Positions 1 through 14,937 of a stretch of DNA of 64,000 nucleotides are shown piece after piece. The notes below the pieces were generated by a model that was not told the origin of the DNA, ran no database searches, and saw only the letters and a program-made list of their open reading frames with translations. The stretch is taken from assembly GCA_963924555.1 (NCBI GenBank), contig OZ004590.1:7060001-7124000 (forward strand), in the 5' to 3' direction. The stretch comes from Crambe crambe (taxonomy: Eukaryota; Porifera; Demospongiae; Poecilosclerida; Crambeidae). Every line of letters starts with the position of its first letter. Position 1 is the first letter of the stretch. Both the position numbers and the translations under genes were made by a program.

Positions 1-3165
<3,165 letters not shown>

Positions 3166-3229
3166 TGCAACACCCTCAACTGAAAATAATTTTTTATAAT
3201 GCAACCAATTCCCCTATTATTTTTATAGC

Positions 3230-3235
3230 AATAAA
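3230..3235 (+). terminator. Polyadenylation signal AATAAA of the kinase gene
   Basis: Canonical AATAAA 65 bp after the kinase stop codon, followed by a T-rich stretch and then the next gene on the same strand. Confidence 0.7.
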
Positions 3236-3420
3236 TATGCTTTTTGTTCACATAAAAGATGCTGGCAATTTGAAACACCCACGCGTGGGATACAACCGTG
3301 AATATTGAAACGGAAGTAAGTGGGCGTGCCGGCGTGATCAAAACCTCAACCCCCTTTTTTGCAATATGCAGACCGTAGTGTAGTCTTTTAGAGTTGTTTA
3401 GGGAGCAGAAGCTTAAGAGG

Positions 3421-4024
3421 ATGGGTTTATTGCGCTACTGGAGGAGAACAAGACTGTCTCCTGTGATCAGCCTACTGGTACTGCTTGCACTGGGAGTTAC
3501 TGGAGTGTGGTACATTTCTTCCACAAGGCTCTCATCAAGCGAGGTGTGTCCAACGTGTCCAATAGCCGCCACTTAGCACCTTGCATTGTAAATTATTTGC
3601 TGGTATATAGCCTATAGGCCTAGCTACAGTTAGTTCATCTTCATACAGTATAGCTTTACACCAGTAACTTACTAGCAGTGTTTGTAAACCTTCCACTCTG
3701 TGTGTACAGTGCAGTGCTGCAAATGACAGTTAATGTTATCATAACTGTGTTTATTAAGGCATAATGTTGTACATGCTGAAAGGACTGTGTGTCATATGAT
3801 ATGATTGCTTCTCCACACTCCATTAACCCAGACACAGCAAAATTGTCCAGAAGCAGTGCAGTGAGCGTTGGCACTTCCTCCATGGGGGGAAAGTTTATTT
3901 ACTCCAAGCAGTGGATGTGAAATCCACACAAAGCATCCCAACAATGGGGCCCAGAAGGTGTTTTTCCAAAGTAGCCAGTCTGCTCTATACCAGATTTATT
4001 TATTTGTATTCTTGTGGTTTGTAG

Positions 4025-4070
<46 letters not shown>

Positions 4071-7000
4071 GGAAATACGTTGAAACTAGATAAAAGAGAA
4101 TAGTGGAATCGTATTGCATGACCTCTGGCTCTGAATAGAAAGTCTATATCTTGTTTTTCTAGGATCATCTATATTATTATGTATGTTAGCCATGCTAAGG
4201 TACTGTGGCTTTTTTTTCTTTCTTTTTTTTCCCCCAGCCTATTAATCATCCACGGATGTTAGATCCAAATCACAAGCCACTGGAGTTTATCCCCAAACTG
4301 TCACCCAAGTTGCTCTATGGATCACATCACAGACATGATAGTCTGAAGGAACCAGAGGTCACAATTAGTAATGCAAAGGAGGAACATGGAAGGAGAACTA
4401 GTGAGATAAAAGTAACAATGAAAATGCACTCCACCTCTTTGGACAACCGTCATCCAAGTCTCACTACCAATAGCATTAGCCGGTTTAAAGAAGGCGTGGC
4501 AGCTCTTAATAGGGGTGGGGCTGGTGAAGACGAGATGGCAAAATTCCGTCGAGAGATGATGCTACACAATATGGCTGATCCTAAATATCTGAGCAAGAAA
4601 TCGGCAATAGAGAGACAGAACTCGTTACTAAACCCAAGGGGTCCCCTGCTGGGTATGGGAGCCTCTCGGGATCAGCATGACCCCCTTCAGCAGCTGCGCA
4701 ATGACATAGACGACTCACCAGACAAACACAAAGATGCGATCAAAAGGAGCTGGACAAAAATTCTCTCTAAGAAGAAAAAAAGAAATCATGTCAACAAGAA
4801 GTGGGAGCACAGCTACAGATATGGGAAGGATACCACTGGCCCCCAGGGCAATGTGGCAGGTGTAAAGAGGTCTACGTATTCATTCTTGGGTTCCTTCAAC
4901 ATGGTTGCCTATCTCAGTGCCCAACAGATGGAGGCAGGAGAAGGCGACCCCATGAAGAAGTTCCAGTTTAATCAAGTGGCTAGTGATGCCACACCCCCTG
5001 ATCGCCATCTGATTGATGTCCGGCATTCAGCGTGAGTGTTAGTCACACCCATAATTCAACAGCCCTAGCCCTAGTCCTAGTCCTAGTCCTAGTCCTAGTC
5101 CTAATTCAACAGTACCCCCAAATTCAACTTGTTGTGGTGTACTCACTTTTTTGAGTGACCTTGCCCAATAATTGAAGTGGTTGTGTTATTGTGTAGGTGC
5201 AAGGATACTGGTGAACAGTACACAGGTAACCTTCCCAGGACTACCGTCATCATCTGCTTTACCAATGAAGCCAGGTCTGCTCTCCTCAGAACCATTGTCA
5301 GGTGCAGTAGTCCATCCTTCAACTAGTACCACAATTGGTCATGTAACTATTAATTTTGTTTGATCATGTGACAGTGTGCTCAACCGCAGTCCTCCTCAAC
5401 TCATAGAGGAAATAGTTTTAGTGGATGACTTCAGTGATGACGGTAAACATGATCTCTCTTGTCCCCTATCTGTCTTCACTCAATCACTCCTCCCTTTCTT
5501 CCATCTATCTCCCTCCCTCCCTCCCATCTATTCCCCCCTCCCTCCCTCCCGTCTATCCCTCCTCCCTCTTCCCATACCTCCCTCCCCATCCCCCTTGCAG
5601 CTATGGATGGAGCACTTCTGACAGAAATTCCCAAAGTAAGACTGATACGAATGGACTCGAGGCAAGGTTTGATTCGTTCTCGCATACGAGGAGCCCGGGA
5701 AGCAAAGGGTGAGGTTCTCCTCTTCCTGGACAGTCACTGTGAAGTGATAACAGGCTGGTTAGAACCTCTTCTCAGCCGGATAAAGAGAGTGAGTGCTTAT
5801 TCGTTAAATAGAAATAGAAAATAAAAAACTTTGTGGTTTTTAAAGTAATTAGCACTAACTGCAGTTGCCAAAGAATGCCCAAGGGCAGTGCCTGGAGCAA
5901 ATTTAAAAACCCACTATGTTTATAATTTTCATGCAGAATCGGTCAGTTATCGTGTCTCCCGTGATTGACATTATTGACAAAGACACCATGGCTTACACAA
6001 CAGCGAGTCCAGTGGTCAAGGGAGGTTTCGATCCCAACCTCCACTTCAAATGGGACACCATGTCTCACACGGAACTCCGCTCACGAAATAGTCCTGTTGA
6101 TCCGATTCAGACACCCGCCATTGCTGGAGGGCTGTTTGCAGTGGACAAGAAATGGTTTCATCACATTGGAGAGTACGACAGCCAAATGGAGATATGGGGG
6201 GCAGAGAATGTTGGTATGTTATCCCCTTACACCCCACCCCTATCCCTTGGATTCTTTTTTCTCTTGGTGATTAGAGTTATCACTGCGTGCTTGGATGTGT
6301 GGAGGATCTATGGAGATCATCCCTTGCTCTCACGTGGGTCACATCTTCCGATCAGCAATGCCGTACTCCTTCGGTCCAAGTGGAAGTTACCACAGCACAG
6401 TGGGAAAGTAAGCACATTATACTTCACTTATTATGGATACCATTCCAACATGTGGTTGCACAGGAATATCAGAAGAACGGTAGAAGTTTGGTTGGACGAA
6501 TATAAGGACTATTTCTATGAGAACAACGTATATTCTAGAAACATACCATATGGAGAGTAAGTCTGAGTCTGTGGAAGCAGTTCTGCAATGTCTCGTAGAT
6601 GAACTATATTTGGCTCTGCCCAGCACACACCTAGTACCATGTAAATCTTATGCATGTACCACCTCTAATTATTGCAGTGTGAGTGAACGAAAGGACTTAA
6701 GGAAGCGTTTACAATGTAGGTCCTTCAAGTGGTATATTGATAACATCTATCCACAGTTTGGGTGAGTCTCTCAAATTCAACCACAAGGACATCAGTTCAA
6801 TGTTCTCTTACTTGTCTCCTCCAGTGCCCCGCCCATTCAAGACTTTACTTATGGACAACTGGTGCATGGCAAGACATGTCTAGACAGCATGAATGGTTAC
6901 CACAACACTAGGGTGGAAACCAGACCCTGTACCTCTCCATTCAATGGTCTAACAGATCAACAGGTATTGATTTCATTTTTCATTCCAGAATCAGACTTCT

Positions 7001-7305
7001 CCTTTGAGTATCTTTCTTGCACACACACACAGGGATGGGCCCTATTGACTAAAGGTGGCATCAAACACTCTTCCCTCTGCTTCACTCTCTCCAATCAGAA
7101 CCAACTGGTCCTCGTGGCATGTGCAAAGCACGATGCTGCCCAGAACTTTCACCTGCTCCCTAATGGTCTGATCAGACACAAACCTTCAAGACATTGCGTC
7201 ACCATCAACAATTCACATCCAACCTACCCTACACTTGTGGAGTGTGATGATGATAGTCAGAACCCTAATCTAGTCTGGCACTTCAAGCTACCACCAACCT
7301 CATAG
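3421..7305 (+). CDS. GALNT11-like: Polypeptide N-acetylgalactosaminyltransferase, GALNT11-like, with long stem
   Basis: Eleven in-phase exons (3421-3543, 4238-5031, 5197-5301, 5375-5442, 5601-5788, 5937-6213, 6275-6407, 6464-6556, 6678-6761, 6825-6963, 7033-7305) give 758 residues. It starts mucin-type O-glycosylation by moving GalNAc from UDP-GalNAc to Ser/Thr in the Golgi. Residues 1-35 are a type II signal anchor ([19 protein letters not shown]). The catalytic domain begins near residue 320: [11 protein letters not shown], metal-binding [34 protein letters not shown] ricin-type lectin domain follows [16 protein letters not shown]. Wording of WLDEYK and [13 protein letters not shown] is closest to GALNT11. 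Odd point: the stem between anchor and catalytic domain is about 280 residues, charged and far longer than in most family members. The start was chosen at the ATG at 3421, just before the anchor. Confidence 0.96.
4024..4067 (+). repeat. (GA)n microsatellite in GALNT intron 1
   Basis: About 44 bp of GA repeat inside the 694-bp first intron of the GalNAc-transferase gene (3544-4237). Nothing else is recognisable in that intron. Confidence 0.9.
5062..5103 (+). repeat. (CCTAGT)n minisatellite
   Basis: About six to seven copies of a 6-bp CCTAGT/CCCTAG unit in a GALNT intron. It resembles, but is not, a telomere repeat. Confidence 0.85.
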
Positions 7306-7534
7306 TCATATGCTTATTTTTACACCCAATCTTATGGTATTTTATATACATGAATGTTCCTCCACCAGTGTTGATCAGGTGCTAGACAATAATATTATGC
7401 AAGATACTTAATTCGTGGAAAGTTCTTAGCATGTGGGTTTATGCAAGGTCATTTCTGGTAGTGGTACACATTTTTTTTTGTTTTTTTTTTTGTTTGTCTG
7501 TTTTTTTTGTACTGGTTAGTGAGTGGTTTTAGTG

Positions 7535-8533
7535 CTAGCCTTCTTCTTCTTCCTCATCTCCACCAACTACAGGGACTCCGTCAAGTTTCTTGAGTTTTGG
7601 TAGCCTCTTGAGAGCTTGATCTCTCCAGTCTCCTTCATTCGTATGTTTCTCTTCCAAAGGATTCCCTAGAGAGAGAGAGAGAGATTTGTGGTGAAGCAAT
7701 CCATTATTATTGACATGTTAATCATAACTTACCTACAAACAGTAGATCTTCTAGTTTCTGGAGTTCAGCTAGCTTTTGAAATTCCCCCCAGTCCTTCACG
7801 CTGTTATTGGACATATACAACACCTATACCAACCAATCATGGCACTGATGAAACACGTGTATTACCATCGTTCTGGATATCCTTATACCTTGAGATTAAC
7901 AAGACCTGTGACACCTTTCAGTTTCTCTATGTTGTTATATGATATCCATAACTCTTCCAAAGTATCTGACACTGCTTCCTGCATCGTGATAAAAGGTGTA
8001 ATCAAAGTATTGGAGAGCCATATAGCTAGCACACCAATCCAGAGAAAGTCTTGATAAGGTTGCGTCCCAAGGAAAGTATCCTCAACTGCTCTATTAGATA
8101 GAATCACATAACTATTTTTAGTTGGTTTTTTTTTCTTTCCACTTACTCATTCCATTGAGATTACTAATTCTTTCAATGCAGTTAGTGGACAGTGATAGTT
8201 GCCTGTTATACCGGAAATATGGGGGGAGGGCTGATTTACAAATATGTAGTAAATCTATGGGCTGACTCACTCGCAATTGACTAATGTTGAGAGAGTGGCG
8301 TCCATTTTTTCTATAGGAGGTATTTGCATGTAAAGTTTGATAACTTTGGCCTCTTTGGGATCATCTCCTGTCTTCTCACTCTGAGATCATAAGCATATTA
8401 AACTAAGGAACCACACTCCATAATTATTTCACTTACCCATTTTGACAATGCATCTTTTATCTTAGACTAATAAAAAAATTAATATTGAATAAGTCTTGCA
8501 ACAATTGCATGCTACGGGCTATGGACTCACCAT
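7535..8533 (-). CDS. DNAL1: Axonemal dynein light chain 1 (leucine-rich repeat)
   Basis: Eight in-phase exons on the minus strand: 8531-8533 (the ATG alone), 8437-8466, 8271-8380, 8147-8202, 8035-8090, 7889-7978, 7733-7823, 7535-7665; 188 residues against 190 in human. DNAL1 is an LRR light chain that binds the motor domain of outer-arm dynein gamma heavy chain and tethers it to the microtubule in motile cilia. The match is near continuous: [112 protein letters not shown] and [20 protein letters not shown]. Only the exon at 7889-7978 is obvious as an open frame. It is convergent with GALNT (230 bp apart, nothing seen between) and divergent from OTUB1 across an X-box. Confidence 0.96.
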
Positions 8534-8566
8534 TGTTTATTACAACAAGTATAAAGAAGTTCGACA

Positions 8567-8580
8567 GTTGCTAAGGCAAC
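8567..8580. promoter_or_regulatory. Palindromic RFX X-box between DNAL1 and OTUB1
   Basis: GTTGCTAAGGCAAC, a near-perfect inverted repeat matching the ciliary X-box consensus GTNRCC-N-RGYAAC, lies 34 bp upstream of the DNAL1 start codon and 82 bp upstream of the OTUB1 start codon. RFX factors drive ciliary genes in animals; use here is inference from position and match. Confidence 0.8.
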
Positions 8581-8661
8581 ATGCACGCGCACGCGCTCGT
8601 GAGGAATCTGTAACTTTGACGACCTTTAGCTATATTACATGACAGCTGCATAGCTATAGAG

Positions 8662-10055
8662 ATGGCTGGCTGTTCATACAACGGTAAATGTATTTGCATT
8701 CATGAAACTTTTTTTGATTTACTGTTATATTGCTAAGACGAAGGTCCCTCGTGTAGTACGACAGGTAGGGGACTTACAGGAGTCATCACTGAGGGTTCTT
8801 CTTATGTAGAAGGTAGGTATTGAAAAAGCTAGCTTTGCCAGCCATAATCATCTCACTGTCTTATCACAGGAGTGAACTATGATGAAGCAACTTTAGCTCA
8901 AGTTGAGAAGATACAGAGGGAGGTGAGGTCTGCTAGCTACTATTGAGGGTATAGGTAGATTAGCCATTATCCTCTTCACACTTTTTCACATAAACATTAT
9001 AATGAAAGTGTTGACAATCGTTATCAGGTCCGACAAGCAAGTGAATATGTTTCAGACAAAGAAGAGCTGCTACCATCCTTGTCAAAGGAATACACTGATG
9101 ATGATACCGTTTACCAGTCAAAGATCAAGGTGAGGTTGCCATCAAATTCTGGGAGTAGGTACTAGCAGTCCCCATATAGGACTTATGCAAGAGATACACG
9201 CACCTGAGACGTCTAAGAGGAGATGGGAATTGTTTCTTTAGAGCCTATGCCTTTGGCTACATGGAGAAGGTCCTGCTGGAACATTTAGACATATCACAGT
9301 ATGAGTGACATGGAGGGGTAAAGGGGGTAATTAACTTACCCTGATTTGTATCCAACTAGCTTGAAAAAGGAAGTGACAGACCTAAAGAAAGAAATCACTA
9401 CCATTAATAAAGGTTATGACTATGATGAATTTCATGAGGTGGTAAGTTGATCTACCTGAAGAATTCTTCACCTGTTATTATCCCACCTGTCATAATAGTT
9501 CATAGAACTGTTAGAAATGGCAGCTAGACCAGGTGCAACTGTAGAGCAGCTGTTAACTGTAAGTTATTGTTTATCTACTGATGGGTAAAGTTGATTCTAT
9601 TCACTACAGAGTTTCCGAGATCCTTCTACAACTGATTATGCTGTGTGTTATCTTCGTATTCTGACTTCTGGCTACCTCCAGCTCAATGCTAGTTTCTTCC
9701 AAGCCTTCATTGATGGGGGACTCACTGTCAAACAGTACTGCACTCAGGTGGGGGATCACAAAGAATAGTAGGAAATCACCACGTATAGGGTGGTCTGGAA
9801 ATAGTAAGTTTAATTGGATTATTCTTTCTTCAGGAGGTCGACCCCATGTATCATGAAAGTGACCACATTCACATCACAGCCTTGACATCGGCTTTGGGGA
9901 TCAGGATTCGTGTCGAGTACATGGATCGGGGGCAGAGTGGACTCATGAATCACCATGACTTTCCTGAATGTGCCGCTGGTAGTGATCCTCACATATACCT
10001 CCTCTATCGACCTGGTCACTACGACATTCTCTATCCTTCTCACCCATCCTGTTGA
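8662..10055 (+). CDS. OTUB1: Otubain, ubiquitin thioesterase (OTUB1 orthologue)
   Basis: Exons near 8662-8683, 8780-8812, 8870-8922, then about six more, to the last at 9835-10055. OTUB1 is a K48-specific deubiquitinase that also blocks E2 enzymes without catalysis. Visible landmarks: GVNYDEATLAQVEKIQRE (N-terminal ubiquitin-binding helix region), LRRLRGDGNCFFRAYAFG with catalytic Asp-Gly-Asn-Cys, YDEFHEVV, TTDYAVCYLRILTSGYLQ, EVDPMYHESDHIHITALTSA, VEYMDRGQSG and YLLYRPGHYDILYP with the catalytic His. All family signatures are intact. The N-terminus is short (MAGCSYNG). It shares a 128-bp promoter with DNAL1 and ends 166 bp from the STN1 stop. Confidence 0.97.
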
Positions 10056-10221
10056 CACTTAAACACAAGCAGAAGCTCACACGTTGTGACTCTATTATTT
10101 ATGGTCACATGAATAGGTGACACTCAACTATTACTCTTTGTACAATGACATTAAGCAATTCTGGTATGAACGGTGACAGTAATGATTATCTGTTCTGTAA
10201 TGTTCTCAACTGCTGCTAACA

Positions 10222-11432
10222 CTATTTGATGCTTTTATATGCTTTTGTGCTATGCAAGTAGATGCGACTCTCGTCTATCAATTCCTCGACAGCTGCTGTG
10301 ATTGCAAGTGGGGGGAGGTGGCGGAATACTTCCTTTTGCTTGACAAATTGGATTATCCAGGCCTCTGGTACCCCAAGTCGCTCAGCAGCTGGGATGATAT
10401 AATTACAATCGTTTTCTACATGCATCGCATCAACACTGAACTTACTCTCAGTTTGTTCCTTCTTTTGAATATAACCTAGAATGATTGGACACAAATGCTT
10501 CTTGGCTGAGAATACCTACACGAGTATTAAGAGAACTTCCCTATAATTATTGATCCAATGAAAGTAAACACATACTTCATAGAGTTGTTCTTGGTGTATT
10601 CCTGTTCCCAAGGCTGGAATGACAGCACCTCCTTCAGGTAAGTCTTGAACAGCAGACACCAATTCTCTCCTAACTTCTTGTTCTACATGTTTGTGGGAAC
10701 CCTTGGAGGCAGCATCCATGCAACACTGAACTAAAGCCGGGTCACAAGAGAGAGCTTGTAGAGTAAAATGCCTTCCCGATAAAGAACTGTTCAAGAAAGT
10801 CAGCAGTGCTTGGTGAATTGCATGTTTGAGAGGAACCTCTTCCCTTCCAATCACACCAGCTGGTAGAGAAAAGGGCTTGTTATACACAGTCTTCTTCAGA
10901 TGTGCAATTTCCAACCAATGTAAGGGCTCAGCATTGGGGTCCTTCTCCTCAACAATGGCAGACACAGTCAGTTGCTTCTCCCCTCTGAATTCTGAGAGTT
11001 TTCCCCACACTGATACCAGTCGCCCTAACTCAGGAATGAAGAGTCCTCTATCACTATCCCTCTCCACCCTCCACTGTGTGCAGCTGAGTACTCCAGTGCC
11101 ATCGTCAACTAAGTTTCCATAGTAATAACCATTGAGTGTACTTTCCACACATCATAATCACTCACTCTCATACTTGATCATCTGTGCTTTTCTCTGAAGT
11201 GAGACTACATCTCCCATGATATGTACACTCTGCACAGGATGGTTCAGAATACAGTACATTTCTATCATCGAAAAAAACATTAATTAATTATTAGGGCAGC
11301 TCTGTTTTTATTGATTTTATCACCTTGGAAGGTCGGGTGAGTGTCTAGTGACTTAACATCGATAATATTCAGCTTGACCCTAGAGGAAAAGACGGGATCT
11401 AGCCCCCAGAACCTTGGCTCATGCAGCTCCAT
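10222..11432 (-). CDS. STN1: CST complex subunit STN1 (OB-fold telomere capping protein)
   Basis: Exons 11324-11432, about 11160-11261, about 10516-11147 and about 10225-10494. STN1 pairs with TEN1 and CTC1 in the CST complex, which binds single-stranded DNA and directs DNA polymerase alpha fill-in at telomeres and stalled forks. The start reads MELHEPRFWGLDPVFSSRVK, matching the WGLDPVF motif of STN1. The OB-fold continues with NHPVQSVHIMGDVVSLQRK, then YGNLVDDGTGVLSCTQW, the family's YGVDDGTGVI-CW strand pair, and GKLSEFRGEKQLTVSAI. The C-terminal part corresponds to the winged-helix tandem (ends EELIDESRIYLHSTKAYKSI). The donor of exon 2 has two possible positions; phase favours the downstream one. 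Divergent from the WAP/thyroglobulin gene, 195 bp apart. Confidence 0.9.
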
Positions 11433-11627
11433 CTATACTCCACGTGGCCCGCGCCACGGGCGGGCCACGGGTTGAGAATGCGGGGGCGATTTGTTTACAA
11501 GAACGTAAGGTGACGTCACTTTATCTTATAAAAATTCAGGAAGGAAAGCGAAAGTATCTATGCCTAGACTGAACTGATGTGATCTGCAGACCGGTGAACT
11601 TCGAGAATCAGAGTTCCCTGCTCCACC

Positions 11628-14600
11628 ATGAGAAAGGTGCAGTTACTAGTGACAATGACAGTCAAAGTGTGATCTTCATGATAATTATTAATTCAGCTGG
11701 CTAGCTCAATCAGCTTATGATTATTTTCTCTCTTTCCCCTTCCTCCCTCCCCCTCCCTCTTGATCCCTGCTCCTCTCTGATCTTTCCGTTTCCCCCCCTC
11801 CCAGGAAACTTCCACGACATGGCTAGGTAAGCAGACGTGTAGTTATTATAATATAACTTAATACTTCCATTCTCAATGCTGTCCCGTTATTGAAGACTAG
11901 CATTATTCTCTAAGAGCTAATGGTTTCATGATGCATCTCATGACAGATGTGTCATTTTGTATGCCTGAATGTCTGACTACACCGACCCATGTTTCCTCAC
12001 TAACTGTCTCCATTCACTTGATGGATTGACACCATGTAGCTAGTGACAGAGAATCAGTTTATAGGCTATATTAGTGATTACATTCTCCTCTAATGGGGCT
12101 CAACAATTATCACAATTATCATTATGTTCTCTAGTGAGTTCTCAGCATAATCATAGTGACACATTGAGACCTCGCCTACAGATAATTGAGATGAGGAGTC
12201 ACTAAAATCTAGCAAACTAACTGAGTATTACTCTCCTGTATTCATTGCTAATAGGGTTATTTATATTTTTTTAGTGTTGCTGACACTCTGTGTCTTCATA
12301 CCAGCAAAAGGTGAGAGGCAAAAAAGTATGATACAAGATAATGAGGAAGTTTCCTTACAGCTGTCCAGTTCACTTCCTGCCCACCAGTTGATCCTGATTT
12401 TGCTGGCATATGTTCTGAAGACTGCTCCTCCCACTCCGACTGCCCTGAACAGACCCTGTGTTGCTCCAATGGGTGTGGCCATTCTTGCACCACACCCATC
12501 ACAATCCCTTTCCACACTGTCTCCCTTGTTTGCCCAGAAGTGACAAGTGACACTGTGGGTCTCTGTTCGGAGGAGTGTAATAACTGCACTGGAGAGGAAC
12601 TCTGTTGTTCCAATGGGTGTGGCCACGTCTGTACGAAAGGAGTCAACCCCACCCCTCTTTGTAGTTCTCTCAGGAATGAGATAATGAATTCTACTTTGGT
12701 GGGCGCTTACTCGCCTCAGTGCGAAGAGGACGGTTCCTTCTCTCCAGTTCAGTGTCATCCTTCCACTGGCTACTGCTGGTGTGCTGCAGCTGAGTCTGGG
12801 CAACCTGTGTCCGATGTCACCCGCTTCAAGATGCCTCAATGCAGTAAGCAATAGTGTTGGTACTCGGGTTAATTGGGTTAGCGCCCCTTGTGGCAAGTTT
12901 AGCAATGGCTTTACTGAATGAGTGCTTGAATGACATCCTACTCCACCACATGGAATGCTTTTATCTTTACTTCACCATTTAACATGGCTATTTTTTTCTC
13001 TGGCAGACTGTAGTTATGGTGGAAAGCTGTACTTGGCTGGCGAGAGGTTTGACTCCCTGGATGATGAAACTTGTGACATTTGGTAAGTGGGGAAGTGAAG
13101 GGTAGGGTGGGGTAGTAAGTGACTGAGTGAGTTTGTCTTATCATGGGAGGGTTTCATATCATGCTATGATTTATCTGTGTTGCAGCTCTTGCACAGTGGA
13201 TGGTGATGTTTCCTGCACAGAGAGGGACTGCTCAGGTATGCAGCAACACTCATTATGCAATGTCTGCTCCATTCAGTGGAGTCATTTGACAGCTGCATTC
13301 CCTTTTCAACAAGACCATACCCTATTGATGCACATGTTCCAATGGGGAAGACTTCCCTTTCTGAATGAATCATTATTTGTATCAGGGGTTGTGTGGGTCA
13401 GGTCTGAATGAGGTACTTTGGAGGTTTTAATACATTCACCAGAAACATTGACAGAGGTTTCTTTGCCAAAACAGATTCTGCAGTGGGTGATTCTGATTCC
13501 AGCAATTCCGATTCTAATTCCAGCAATTCCAGTTCCAGTGATTCTGATTCTGGTTCTGATTCTGATGGAGAGTCCAGGGTGCACTACTCCTGTCCTGCCA
13601 TGCGGCACAACCCCAACTCAGGCTGCAATGCAGAGTGTCTAACACATTCTGACTGTCCGTCCTTCCTGCACTGCTGCTACAATGGGTGTGGCTATGGCTG
13701 CATGGAGCCCCACATCATCCCATTCATCGACCTGTCCAATTCCACAGAGGATGAAGACTGTCCCGCTCTTTACGATGTCCCTTGTCTCGGGGAGACCGAG
13801 TATGATTCTTGTTCGAATGGTGAATCTGACTGTGATGATACTGAGAGATGTTGTGAAAATGATTGTGGTGGCGCCATTTGTGTGCCTCGTACACCGTGCT
13901 TCACTGCTGTCGACATTGCCAACTCGTCTCGCGAGGGAGTGAGGGATTACAGACCACAGTGTACCACCCAGGGGACGTTCAGGAAGATCCAGTGCCACTC
14001 CTACTACTGCTGGTGTGTGGACGTAATGTCTGGAGTACCTCAATCTGATATCGTCCCATTTGAGGAAATGAACGTCCTACCATGCACAGGTAATTCTATG
14101 CCAGTGGTAACTGACACAAGATAGTTATTATGATCCTATGTTGTTATTTTAGCATGTACATACAACGGACTGAAATACAGCAATTTTGAAAGTTTCCCTT
14201 CTGGAGATGGCTGTAACACTTGGTGTGTATAATGCACAGTGTAGCAAGCCACCATGTTATAACTCTATTGTCCTTTCACAGCACTTGCAGTGGTGGAACT
14301 GTATCTTGCTCTACTGTTGAATGTGGTAAGTGATTTGTTGACATTTGATTGATTTTGTTATTGTTGTTGTTGTTGTTGTTGTTATTGTTGTTTAGTTGAT
14401 GATAGGGGTAAAGATGACGATGAATTATGGGAGTGGTGGCACTCTGTCCTCATAGCCTGTATCATTGTTGTGGTGATATTGGTCTCAGTTGTCCTGGCTT
14501 TACTGGTGGTAAGTCCATGATTTGGTCTCGATCCTTATGAATATTGTATATGATTGCTTTAGGGTGTCATGGTCCTGATGAAGCAGAACAGTACTCATAA

Positions 14601-14809
14601 GCACCGTCGCCTGAAAGAGGCAACTTCTTCAGAGGTGAGTCAGTGAGTACCATGTAGGAAGAAAATGATGGGGTTATCATAGTTATGGGGAAGTACACAT
14701 GATTCTATGTATTAATAATTTGCAGGAATGTGAGCTGGTTGAGTACAGAAATGGGTGTGACTCGCCATCCATCGAGCTCAAGGTTCCTCTGGACGAAGCC
14801 ACTGCATAA
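11628..14809 (+). CDS. Single-pass membrane protein with duplicated WAP-WAP-Tg1-VWC block
   Basis: Twelve in-phase exons: 11628-11636, 11805-11826, 12275-12310, 12361-12843, 13007-13082, 13186-13235, 13475-14089, 14153-14222, 14282-14325, 14396-14508, 14563-14634, 14726-14809; 557 residues. Signal peptide built from three small exons (MRKETSTTWLVLLTLCVFIP). Two WAP four-disulfide cores follow (LCCSNGCGHSC, LCCSNGCGHVC), then a thyroglobulin type-1 domain (QCHPSTGYCWCAA), a VWC-like module, an acidic Ser/Asp linker near 13490-13570, then again WAP, WAP (HCCYNGCGYGC; RCCENDCGGAIC), Tg1 (CHSYYCWCVD), VWC. Transmembrane helix HSVLIACIIVVVILVSVVLA, then a short tail with ECELVEY. WAP modules often inhibit serine proteases and Tg1 modules papain-like cysteine proteases, so a surface-anchored protease inhibitor is the likely role. 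I know no named orthologue. Confidence 0.88.
14356..14391 (+). repeat. (TTG)n microsatellite at a 3' splice site
   Basis: A run of TTG units with two TTA interruptions sits directly upstream of the TTTAG acceptor at 14395 in the WAP/Tg1 gene. Confidence 0.85.
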
Positions 14810-14899
14810 AACCTAAACTCAAATCATAAGCCAATCAACTCATTCAGTACCAAGTACAGGCATCTCTGACATCATCTTACATTATACAAGTTGTGTTAT

Positions 14900-14905
14900 T
14901 TTATT
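14900..14905 (-). terminator. Polyadenylation signal of the fumarase gene
   Basis: TTTATT on the plus strand, AATAAA on the minus strand, 33 bp after the fumarase stop. The 128-bp spacer to the convergent WAP/Tg1 gene holds nothing else. Confidence 0.6.
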
Positions 14906-14937
14906 GAAAACCCACAATTATAACTTAAAAATGAATG

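Noticed and set aside
5376..5737. Frames rich in Pro/Ser/Leu or Gly/Arg in the GALNT region
   Set aside because: They come from a CCCTCC-rich intron (5443-5600) between two GALNT exons.
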